Assembly: GCA_001830645.1 (NCBI GenBank)
Contig: MIBM01000442.1
Location: 7,838-14,056, forward strand
Length of the DNA stretch: 6,219 bases
Source of the DNA: Spirochaetes bacterium RIFOXYC1_FULL_54_7
GTDB lineage: Bacteria; Spirochaetota; Spirochaetia; Treponematales; UBA12059
Direction of reading: 5' to 3'
Every line of letters begins with the position of its first letter. Position 1 is the stretch's first letter. Shown here in pieces: positions 1 to 4,034 of this stretch. A program made the translations under genes and the position numbers. The notes under the pieces were generated by a model. That model was not told the DNA's origin and made no database searches. It saw only the letters and a list, made by a program, of their open reading frames with translations.

Positions 1-18
1 TGATGTGAATACTAAATG

Positions 19-35
19 TGCCTACATTGTAGTCA
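19..35. promoter_or_regulatory. Imperfect palindrome, candidate antitoxin operator
   Basis: A 17-bp near-perfect inverted repeat, TGCCTACA-T-TGTAGTCA, has 7 of 8 base pairs matching around a central T. It ends at the A of the antitoxin ATG at 35. Ribbon-helix-helix antitoxins commonly repress their own operon by binding short palindromes at the promoter or start codon, so the position fits autoregulation. A weak -10-like TACTAA lies at 10-15. The operator role is inference, and too little upstream sequence is present to place a promoter. Confidence 0.4.
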
Positions 36-286
36 TGGATAGCATGCAGGATACGATCCGGGGAATTCTGCCTTGGATGGATGAACGGCTCCGTGCAAAG
101 GCGAAGCGGGAACGAAAGAGCCTCAATGCCGTGGCGGTGGAAATTCTGATGCGCGGCCTGAACCCGGACAACCCGGAACCGGAATACCACGATATGGATG
201 ACCTTATCGGTACCTGGGCACACGATCCTGGCACCGACGAAGCCCTGGCGTCGATGGATACGATCGACGAGGAATTATGGCGATGA
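35..286 (+). CDS. Ribbon-helix-helix antitoxin (VapB/FitA-like)
   Basis: Small DNA-binding antitoxin of the Arc/MetJ ribbon-helix-helix fold, 83 residues from ATG 35. The N-terminal part carries a short beta-strand (QDTIRGI), then LPWMDERLRAKAKRERKSLN and AVAVEILMRG. This is the usual strand-helix-helix pattern with basic residues after the first helix and a helix ending in EIL-RG. The acidic C-terminal tail (about residues 45-83, rich in D and E) is the part that normally wraps the toxin. The stop TGA (284-286) overlaps the ATG (283) of the PIN toxin, as expected of a TA operon. No clear Shine-Dalgarno separates the candidate starts: ATG 44 would give a cleaner RHH N-terminus, and a GTG at 5 extends the frame upstream. 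The gene looks intact, but its partner is broken, so it is probably an orphan antitoxin. Confidence 0.75.
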   Translation: MDSMQDTIRGILPWMDERLRAKAKRERKSLNAVAVEILMRGLNPDNPEPEYHDMDDLIGTWAHDPGTDEALASMDTIDEELWR

Positions 287-502
287 ACGTTCTTGCCGAC
301 ACAACCGCTCGTGCATGTTCTGTACCCCGATGAAGGCACTACCCATCAGTACGCCAGCCTGTATAGGCAACTCCGTTCCCAGGGGACGCCGATTCCGACC
401 AATGATATCTGGATTGCCGCCTTGGCCATCCAGCACGGTTTGCTCCTGTGCACCCGGGATGCCCACTTCGAGAAGCTCCCCCAATTGCCAATAGTATCAT
501 AG
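283..502 (+). pseudogene. PIN-domain (VapC/FitB-like) toxin with internal deletion
   Basis: ATG 283 overlaps the antitoxin stop and reads MNVLADTT, the usual start of a VapC-type toxin including the first catalytic Asp. The frame then runs into a stop within ten codons. From about 302 a different frame reads on to TAG 502 and gives the C-terminal half of a PIN toxin: LYPDEGTTHQYASLYRQL, then PIPTNDIWIAALAIQHGLLL, then CTRDAHFEKLP. This carries the late acidic residues (ND, TRD) and the final 'F-LP' segment. PIN toxins are about 130-140 residues; here roughly 60-70 residues of the middle are missing and the junction near 301-306 is out of frame. The ATG at 293 in the second frame could give a 69-residue protein, but it would lack the first catalytic Asp and half the fold, so no RNase activity is expected. 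The family call is firm; the deletion endpoints are approximate. Confidence 0.75.
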
Positions 503-581
503 TGGTGGTGATCATCGGTATGTTCTACAATAGCCATATTTTGCCGCAGGATAGTCGTGGCCACCCATCCATGTCCGCTTG

Positions 582-711
582 CTTCAATTGATATCAAACA
601 CCACTCTTCTGATCCGTTTTGCTTTTCATGATCTGGGGCTTTGAAAGCAATGCGTCTTCTCCGAAAGGGAGGCCGTGTTGTATTGACTCTTGTTATCATA
701 GCCAATATTTT
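582..711. repeat. Direct repeat copy A flanking the UPF0175/DUF3368 module
   Basis: Positions 582-649 match 1683-1750 over 68 aligned bases without gaps, with 13 differences by my count (about 81% identity). Similarity continues more loosely: GGCC at 671-674 aligns with 1773-1776, and TTATCATAGCCAATAT at 693-708 aligns with 1822-1837. About 27 bases are missing from copy A between these two anchors. On the minus strand copy B contains the start of a MazF-type toxin, so copy A may be an older, more decayed copy of the same 5' toxin region. Substitutions are spread almost evenly over the three codon positions (5, 4 and 4), which argues that this DNA was not kept as protein. Confidence 0.7.
683..711 (+). 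promoter_or_regulatory. Sigma-70-like promoter of the UPF0175-type antitoxin
   Basis: A -35 box TTGACT (683-688) and a -10 box TATTTT (706-711) are separated by exactly 17 bp. They lie about 40 bp upstream of the ATG at 751, with a GGGAGGT Shine-Dalgarno at 740-746. The AT-rich stretch from TTATCATA to ATATATC around the boxes is a natural place for antitoxin binding, but no clean palindrome is visible. Confidence 0.5.
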
Positions 712-750
712 GTACATATATCTAAACATGGTAATTATTGGGAGGTACTG

Positions 751-1065
751 ATGTCTCAGGAAGCGACTCTGCATATAAAGCTCGATCTGGAAATGGATGA
801 ACAGCTTGCCAGGTTGGCGCGGGTAAGGAAAAGCAGTAAAGGCCGTCTGGTCCGGGATGCCATCGCAGCGTGCTACCAGTTTCCTGCCAACGAGTTGCCC
901 ATCCATCAACAGCAGGCGCTTGCCGCATATCAAGGCGGATTCATCAGCATCGGAAAATTGGCGGAGGTGATGGGCATGCACGTTCTTGACCTTCGTTCAT
1001 GGCTGGCCGAACACGGGATAGCCCAGAATACGGCCATGTCTATCGATGATCATGCCAATGCCTGA
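751..1065 (+). CDS. UPF0175-type antitoxin (RHH plus C-terminal HTH-like segment)
   Basis: Antitoxin of 104 residues. The start is ATG 751 because GGGAGGT at 740-746 sits 4 bases ahead; a longer frame upstream has no such signal. Residues 4-42 form a ribbon-helix-helix-like DNA-binding part: strand ATLHIKLDL, then MDEQLARLARVRKSSKGRL and VRDAIAACY. Residues 53-90 match the UPF0175 pattern: a helix QQALAAYQGG, then ISIGKLAEVMGM and LRSWLAEHGI, in the form 'G-iS-gkaAEl-Gm---l---L--hGI'. UPF0175 genes are typically paired with DUF3368 PIN-like genes, and that is the arrangement here, with the two genes overlapping by 20 bases (translational coupling). It likely represses its own promoter at 683-711 and neutralises the downstream nuclease. 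The family call is from pattern recognition; the RHH plus UPF0175 combination is somewhat unusual but fits. Confidence 0.75.
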   Translation: MSQEATLHIKLDLEMDEQLARLARVRKSSKGRLVRDAIAACYQFPANELPIHQQQALAAYQGGFISIGKLAEVMGMHVLDLRSWLAEHGIAQNTAMSIDDHANA

Positions 1066-1579
1066 GTTTGTGCCGGGAAGTCCGGTTCCACATTATTTCG
1101 ATATCGTCACCCTCAGCAATTTTGCGCTCTGCGACCGGTTCGATCTGCTGGTTGACAGATATGGTCCAGTACTCTTCCTGACAAAACAGGTTCGGGTGGA
1201 ACTGGCCCAAGGCCGGTCTGCGGGTTATGCCAAACTTGCCCGGATAGAAGATGAAGTGGCGAAAGGCTGTGTATCGGTGGCTGCTACCATGACACCGGCA
1301 GAAATCCTGCTTTTCAGGGAGTTGATCCTGGTAGTGGGTTCAGGCGAAGCGGCATGCATCGCCATGGCCAGACAGCGTGGCGGGGTGGTCGTGACCGATG
1401 ACCGGCTTGCCCGCAGAACCTGTACTGCCCATGGTGTGCTTGTCAGCGGCACCATAGGCATCCTCAAGGCTCTGTGCATCGGAAACCAGCTTGCCCCCGA
1501 TGCCGCCGATAGTCTCCTGGCTGCCATGGTCGCACAAGGATTCCACTCACCGGTGCGCAGGATCAGCGACTTACTGTAA
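1046..1579 (+). CDS. DUF3368 PIN-like nuclease toxin
   Basis: Predicted metal-dependent RNase of the PIN superfamily (DUF3368), 177 residues, about the usual size. The acidic residues expected of a PIN active site are all visible: Asp19 in FDIVTLSNFA, Glu52 in QVRVELAQG, Glu101 in GSGEAACIAMA, and Asp118/Asp119 in VVVTDDRLAR. The segment GSGEAACIAMARQRG followed by VVVTDDR is the most characteristic DUF3368 signature. The C-terminal part (GTIGILKALCIG and what follows) gives the closing helices typical of this group. Start choice is uncertain: in-frame ATGs occur at 1046, 1052 and 1058, all inside the antitoxin gene, with no clear Shine-Dalgarno, so translation is probably coupled to the antitoxin. 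No frameshift or stop is seen, so this module looks functional. Target RNA cannot be read from the sequence. Confidence 0.8.
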   Translation: MIMPMPEFVPGSPVPHYFDIVTLSNFALCDRFDLLVDRYGPVLFLTKQVRVELAQGRSAGYAKLARIEDEVAKGCVSVAATMTPAEILLFRELILVVGSGEAACIAMARQRGGVVVTDDRLARRTCTAHGVLVSGTIGILKALCIGNQLAPDAADSLLAAMVAQGFHSPVRRISDLL

Positions 1580-1704
1580 GGGTAGACAACGACATCCGGA
1601 CGCCCCTCCACCAGAGCCAGGGCTGCCCCGAGCTCGCACTCGATGCCGGCTATGTTCGACGGTGCGGGTAGCGGGTCGCTGTCTTCAATCGATATCGTAT
1701 ATCA
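1580..1704 (-). other. Coding-like minus-strand remnant, family not recognised
   Basis: After the DUF3368 stop, a minus-strand frame reads YTISIEDSDPLPAPSNIAG and then IECELGAALALVEGRPDVVV, with GC-rich third positions typical of real coding DNA. Upstream it is interrupted by TGA at 1702-1704, but in the same frame it continues to about 1770, where it reads LYQNGFNAFK, apparently the shifted continuation of the MazF relic. Downstream it runs into the antisense of the DUF3368 gene, which suggests that gene's end replaced the rest. I do not recognise the protein family. It may be a fragment of a gene broken by rearrangement. Confidence 0.35.
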
Positions 1705-1838
1705 CTTTTCTGGTTCGTATTGATTTTCTGGATCTGGGGTTTTGAAAGCATTGAAACCATTTTGGTAAAGCAGGCCTTGTCCAAAGTAAGGGCGGCAAGG
1801 TTGCCCACCAGATTTCACCCTTTATCATAACCAAATAT
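1683..1838. repeat. Direct repeat copy B flanking the UPF0175/DUF3368 module
   Basis: This copy matches copy A (582-711) in the same orientation. The 68 bases 1683-1750 align without gaps at about 81% identity. Then GGCC (1773-1776) and TTATCATAACCAAATAT (1822-1838) align with 671-674 and 693-709. It is about 27 bases longer than copy A in the segment that encodes the MazF-like N-terminus on the minus strand. It contains CGATATCG, an 8-bp palindrome, at 1690-1697. Together the two copies bracket the 751-1579 TA module. Confidence 0.7.
1741..1828 (-). pseudogene. MazF/PemK-type toxin remnant (N-terminus only)
   Basis: The minus-strand ATG at 1828 overlaps the TGA of the MazE-type relic (ATGA) and reads MIKGEIWWATLPP, the textbook start of MazF-family endoribonucleases. 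The next residues LLWTRPAL (to about 1766) resemble the conserved 'RPVL' strand. A one-base shift at about 1770 then gives LYQNGFNAFK, resembling the MazF segment '(V)QNDAFN'. Thus a short deletion after LPP and a frameshift near 1770 are both visible. The remaining two-thirds of the family (normally about 110 residues) is absent. No active toxin can be made. Identification of the start is strong; beyond residue 13 it is inference. Confidence 0.7.
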
Positions 1839-2046
1839 CCTGGGAAAGCAGGTCATAATTGGCCTGAATAAGATCGTCATCCAGCCAGGAATCAACAGTG
1901 CTGTACACTTCATCCAGCTTTGCCGTAATGGCATCCGGATTGTGGGACTGGATGAATTCGACTATGGCCATGGAGTACATTCTGCTAAGTGACAATCCCA
2001 GCTGTTGCGCTGTTTGCTCCGCCTCCTGAAACTGTCCAGTCTTCGG
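1825..2046 (-). pseudogene. MazE-type (RHH) antitoxin relic without a start codon
   Basis: The minus-strand frame ending at TGA 1825-1827 reads FQEAEQTAQQLGLSLSRMYS, then MAIVEFIQSHNPDAITAKLD, EVYSTVDSWLDDDLIQANYD and LLSQDIWL. This is the common RHH antitoxin that accompanies MazF-type toxins: 'F-eAE--A--lg-SRsq-Y--Ai-eF', 'AvT--LdevY' and a final Trp are all present. The expected N-terminus ('M--aiSlPd') is replaced by LPKTGQ. The open frame reaches back only to TAG at 2095-2097 and contains no ATG, GTG or TTG before the conserved part, so it has no usable start. An imperfect inverted repeat sits at the break (CCTGAAACTG at 2025-2034 against CAGTTCAGG at 2051-2059), perhaps marking the rearrangement. 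The gene is not found by ordinary length or start-codon rules. Confidence 0.75.
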
Positions 2047-2170
2047 GAGGCAGTTCAGGGTGCTTCGTTCATTACTACATCCAATTATGGCGATCTACAA
2101 TTGAGTGAGCCTAATGGTGAAACCGTGATCTGTCAAAAAAGAAGGCAGGATGCCACCAGAACTCGTTCCC

Positions 2171-2200
2171 TTGTTCCTCGGCAGTATGATGTCTTATACT
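2171..2200 (+). promoter_or_regulatory. Candidate promoter for the DUF6922/AbiEii operon
   Basis: TATACT at 2195-2200 is a good -10 box, with TTGTTC at 2171-2176 as a weak -35 at 18 bp. Transcription would begin at about 2207-2208, on or next to the ATG at 2208. An alternative -10, TATGAT at 2185-2190, would give a leader of about 11 nt. No Shine-Dalgarno precedes the ATG, which agrees with a leaderless or very short-leader mRNA. Confidence 0.4.
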
Positions 2201-2207
2201 TTTACCC

Positions 2208-2444
2208 ATGGATGACAGAATTGGCAGGCTATCTCCCACCTTGTTTTGGGATGTCGATCAAGCTTTGGTTGACGTCAGTCAAAATGGACGCTGGCTGGTG
2301 GAAAGGGTTCTGCAACGCGGCACCTGGGAGGACTGGCTGGTGATACGTGAGATTTATGGGAAAAGCGGGCTCAGGCAGCTTATGCCCTCCCTGCGCCTGG
2401 ATCCCAAAAGCGCAAATTTCCTCAGCCTGTACTGTTCCCTATGA
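2208..2444 (+). CDS. DUF6922 domain protein, candidate antitoxin
   Basis: Small acidic/aromatic protein of 78 residues. It follows the DUF6922 pattern: LSPTLFWDVD near residue 8-17, RWLVERVLQRGTWEDW at about 28-43, then IREIYGKSGLRQLMPSLRLD and KSANFLSLYCSL. Members of this group are normally encoded directly upstream of an AbiEii-like nucleotidyltransferase, and that is the case here. Its TGA (2442-2444) overlaps the next ATG (2441). A role as the antitoxin or partner of the nucleotidyltransferase is inferred from this arrangement. No Shine-Dalgarno is visible, and a TATACT box lies 7 bp upstream of the start, suggesting a leaderless message. No damage is visible. Confidence 0.75.
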   Translation: MDDRIGRLSPTLFWDVDQALVDVSQNGRWLVERVLQRGTWEDWLVIREIYGKSGLRQLMPSLRLDPKSANFLSLYCSL

Positions 2445-3061
2445 TACCCCATCCGGAGAGTGTTTCACCCGAACTTTTGGAGTTGCTTCATACCCTGGCC
2501 GGACTGGAGGCACTCCGCGGAGCTGCCTTGGGCGGCGGAACCTCGCTTGCACTTGCCTTTGGCCACCGCAGGTCGGTAGATCTTGATTTCTTCATTCTCG
2601 AGCCCTTTGATTCCATCCACTTGCAGGAAGCCTTGGCCAGATCCATACCAGGGATACAGTTTGTCAACCGGACAGCAGGCAGTCTGTGCGCTACCACTGG
2701 TCAGGTAAAAATCGATATCCTGCAGCATTCGTATCCTCTGCTGCACGCTTATACCAGTCTGGCGTTTGTACCGTGTCTGTCCCTTCCCGATATGGCGGCG
2801 ATGAAGGTGAATGCTGTGACAAACCGCGGATCAAAAAAGGATTTTGCCGACCTGCTGTTGTTGAATGAGAATGGCATATCCCTTTCTGATGCGCTGGATC
2901 TATTCTGCCGTAAATATGGACAAGCCGGTCGATTCCTGGCCATCCGTGGCCTGAACTGGTTTGATGATACAATCGGCGAACCGGATCCCTTGTTCCTCAA
3001 CGGCTGGACCTGGCCCGAGGTACGGTCCCACATGGAGAAATTGGCCATTACTCTAATATAA
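2441..3061 (+). CDS. AbiEii/AbiGii-like nucleotidyltransferase toxin
   Basis: Nucleotidyltransferase-fold toxin of 206 residues. The catalytic signature GGGTSLALAFGHRRSVDLDF lies at residues 31-50. It gives the G-G-T-S loop and the metal-binding pair Asp47 and Asp49, with a third carboxylate Asp92 in QVKIDILQH. A later conserved block MKVNAVTNRGSKKDFADLLL (residues 121-140) carries Lys122, Arg129, Lys132, Lys133, Asp134 and Asp137, typical of AbiEii-type proteins. Known members transfer nucleotides to tRNA or other acceptors and are held in check by a partner protein; AbiE systems can give abortive phage infection. It starts inside the stop of the DUF6922 gene (ATGA overlap), so the two are surely co-expressed. 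All key residues are present, so this pair is likely functional. The exact acceptor is unknown. Confidence 0.85.
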   Translation: MIPHPESVSPELLELLHTLAGLEALRGAALGGGTSLALAFGHRRSVDLDFFILEPFDSIHLQEALARSIPGIQFVNRTAGSLCATTGQVKIDILQHSYPLLHAYTSLAFVPCLSLPDMAAMKVNAVTNRGSKKDFADLLLLNENGISLSDALDLFCRKYGQAGRFLAIRGLNWFDDTIGEPDPLFLNGWTWPEVRSHMEKLAITLI

Positions 3062-3261
3062 TGCCCAGAGAGCAAGTCCCTGGGAGGGGTAGAGTAGAAG
3101 CATCGCGTAATCGCGACCTTTGAAGCGAGGGGTACGGTCCGAACCGCTGAGGACCGCAGGGGTCCGGGGGTACGACGCAAGACGTCTCGCAAGTATACTT
3201 GCGCAGCGTCGTAAGGGGGCACGGGGGTACGCTGCAAGACTCGTCGCATCCCCCGGAAGGT
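3062..3261. repeat. GC-rich palindromic element between convergent genes
   Basis: This 200-bp stretch has no convincing gene and is packed with symmetry. A perfect 16-bp palindrome CGCAAGTATACTTGCG spans 3188-3203. Outer arms TACGACGC (3171-3178) and GCGTCGTA (3206-3213) enclose it, with the 8-bp palindrome AGACGTCT at 3180-3187 between. A hairpin TCGCG-TAAT-CGCGA lies at 3103-3116, GGTCC/GGACC at 3136-3140 and 3151-3155, and CCCAG/CTGGG at 3063-3067 and 3079-3083. Two 26-base direct repeats begin GGGGGTACG at 3166-3191 and 3223-3248 with 5 differences. The element fills exactly the gap between two AbiEii-type 3' ends. No T-run follows the stems, so a standard terminator is unlikely. An interspersed repeat family or structured RNA/DNA element is the best guess. 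Confidence 0.55.
3188..3203. promoter_or_regulatory. Perfect 16-bp palindrome
   Basis: CGCAAGTATACTTGCG is its own reverse complement and lies at the core of a larger stem-loop with 8-bp outer arms (3171-3178 and 3206-3213). It could be a dimeric protein-binding site or the tip of a cruciform or hairpin. No promoter boxes are evident beside it. Confidence 0.4.
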
Positions 3262-3426
3262 TCACCCATCGACTTGCCACGCATTTATTCTCTTTTCCAG
3301 CTCGGAAAGCGATGCGATGATTGTGGAGAAGGGCGGCGGATTTGGATCGAAGATCATCGTCTGCATTGCTGTTTCCCTGAATAGTTCTTGCCGCATGCCG
3401 GCCGGCCCTCTTGCGATCTCAAACAT
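3262..3426 (-). pseudogene. AbiEii-type toxin, both ends fused after in-frame internal deletion
   Basis: The minus-strand ATG at 3426 overlaps the last codons of the upstream antitoxin gene by 8 bases and encodes 54 residues. The first 20, MFEIARGPAGMRQELFRETA, match the start of long AbiEii toxins that pair with DUF6088 antitoxins ('--l----RrelF-eTA---g'). The following MQTMIFDPNPPPFSTIIASL and SELEKRINAW match their C-terminus ('M-e-MifgeaPsF-eIl--L-eLE-rIN'). The whole catalytic centre between them, usually well over 200 residues, is missing, yet the reading frame is kept across the junction near 3367-3366. It cannot be an active nucleotidyltransferase. The N- and C-terminal assignments come from pattern memory and should be aligned to confirm. 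Confidence 0.65.
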
Positions 3427-3901
3427 GATCTGCTTCCTCGCCGGCTATGGTCTTGATGATCTCATAAACCCAGGACGTGACATAGCGGCATTCTTTAAGC
3501 GCCACCTTCCACTCCCGTGAAGCCTTCATAGTGCGTAATTTCCGTATGACGCTTTCATCGATCTGATCCTTCCCCAAAGCTTTGATTGCCTGGACAATGA
3601 CCGCTGACTCGTAAGACAAGCCCGCCGTTTCCTTGATGCATCGATGAAGGAAGCGGAGCTCGGTGCCGTCCAGGTTGTACAACCGGGTGCGCCCGTCGGT
3701 GAGGTAGATCCAGTGGGCGGCCACTTGCGTGGAAAGGCCGAGCAAGTTCAGTGCGGTGTTTCCGTCCGGCACAATTGTCCACTGATTGCTGCGCGCGATG
3801 GCCAGGGCGACACGAGCTGGATCGGGGGCGGCAAATCCCTCCAGGAAGGTATTTTGCCTATTCCTACCAAACCTGCCACCTGACATTGCGGAATCAGCCA
3901 C
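3419..3901 (-). pseudogene. DUF6088/AbiEi-like antitoxin, N-terminally truncated
   Basis: The minus-strand frame of 160 residues opens with a GTG at 3901. From residue about 23 it shows the DUF6088 core: APDPARVALAIARSNQWTIV, then PDGNTALNLLGLSTQVAAHW, IYLTDGRTRLYN, ELRFLHRC, and SYESAVIVQAIKALGK. These proteins are antitoxins and transcriptional repressors that normally begin with a winged-helix domain of about 50-60 residues. Here that part is missing. In another frame just upstream, RLNQWLIPQCQVAGLVG (about 3912-3862) weakly resembles the end of that domain, suggesting a frameshift plus truncation. It is encoded just ahead of, and overlapping by 8 bases with, the collapsed AbiEii gene, so the entire module is decaying. 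A shortened protein could still be made from the GTG, but without DNA binding. A divergent GntR promoter now occupies the upstream side. Confidence 0.7.
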
Positions 3902-3934
3902 TGGTTGAGTCGTCCAAACTGAGCGATTAGGTAT

Positions 3935-3959
3935 CAGGAATTTCAGGATTATATTCCTG
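3935..3959. repeat. Inverted repeat with CAGGAAT/ATTCCTG arms
   Basis: Seven-base arms CAGGAAT (3935-3941) and ATTCCTG (3953-3959) face each other across 11 bases. CAGGAATT, CAGGATTA and CAGGATTC recur directly at 3935, 3944 and 3985. The site lies between the truncated AbiEi-type gene and the GntR promoter. It could be a remnant operator of the lost antitoxin or a regulator site. No function is proven by the sequence. Confidence 0.3.
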
Positions 3960-3980
3960 CAGTTTTGTCTTAAATTATGC

Positions 3981-4009
3981 TTGACAGGATTCTAATCATA
4001 GTTTAGTCT
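3981..4009 (+). promoter_or_regulatory. Promoter of the GntR-family regulator gene
   Basis: A consensus -35 box TTGACA at 3981-3986 stands 17 bp from a poor -10 (TAGTCT, 4004-4009). The -10 and the predicted start of transcription (about 4016) lie within the inverted repeat 4006-4023, so bound repressor would block polymerase. The perfect -35 with a weak -10 fits a tightly repressed promoter. Confidence 0.5.
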
Positions 4010-4023
4010 GTCATCAGACAATT
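4006..4023. promoter_or_regulatory. GntR operator, copy 1 (promoter of the regulator)
   Basis: GTCTG-TCAT-CAGAC followed by AATT. The reverse complement of these 18 bases is identical to 4742-4759. The inverted repeat with TGTC...GACA ends resembles FadR-subfamily operators ('T-GT----AC-A'). It covers the -10 region and start of transcription of the regulator gene, implying autoregulation. Confidence 0.75.
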
Positions 4024-4034
4024 ATGGAGGGGTT

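Larger units (their letters stand above)
503..750. other. Intergenic stretch with decayed repeat and promoter
   Basis: No gene is supported here. The stretch holds repeat copy A (582-711) and the promoter of the downstream antitoxin (683-711). A short motif ATAGCCATATTTTG at 530-543 resembles ATAGCCAATATTTTG at 698-712, differing by one inserted base. The long minus-strand open frame crossing this area is a shadow of flanking coding sequence. Confidence 0.5.

Noticed and set aside
346..981. Long minus-strand open frame (211 codons)
   Set aside because: It lies antisense to the PIN fragment and the UPF0175 antitoxin, has no recognisable domain, and its only notable part coincides with repeat copy A.
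1225..1611. Minus-strand open frame of 128 codons antisense to the DUF3368 toxin
   Set aside because: Most of it is the shadow of the toxin gene. Only its first few residues belong to the remnant reported at 1580-1704.
1702..1704. TGA read as Trp or selenocysteine (recoding)
   Set aside because: The frame has other damage, differences between the repeat copies are not biased to silent sites, and other genes in the window use TGA as a normal stop (for example 284-286, 1063-1065, 5699-5701).
3166..3248. CRISPR-like repeat-spacer array
   Set aside because: Only two imperfect 26-base copies exist, separated by a palindromic segment, with no regular spacing or cas genes.
2749..3249. Minus-strand open frame of 166 codons across the nucleotidyltransferase end and the GC-rich element
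   Set aside because: It is antisense to a well-supported gene and reads through the palindromic repeats in several frames, giving low-complexity Arg/Pro-rich products.
3062..3261. Bidirectional intrinsic terminator
   Set aside because: Strong stems are present, but none is followed by a T-run on either strand.
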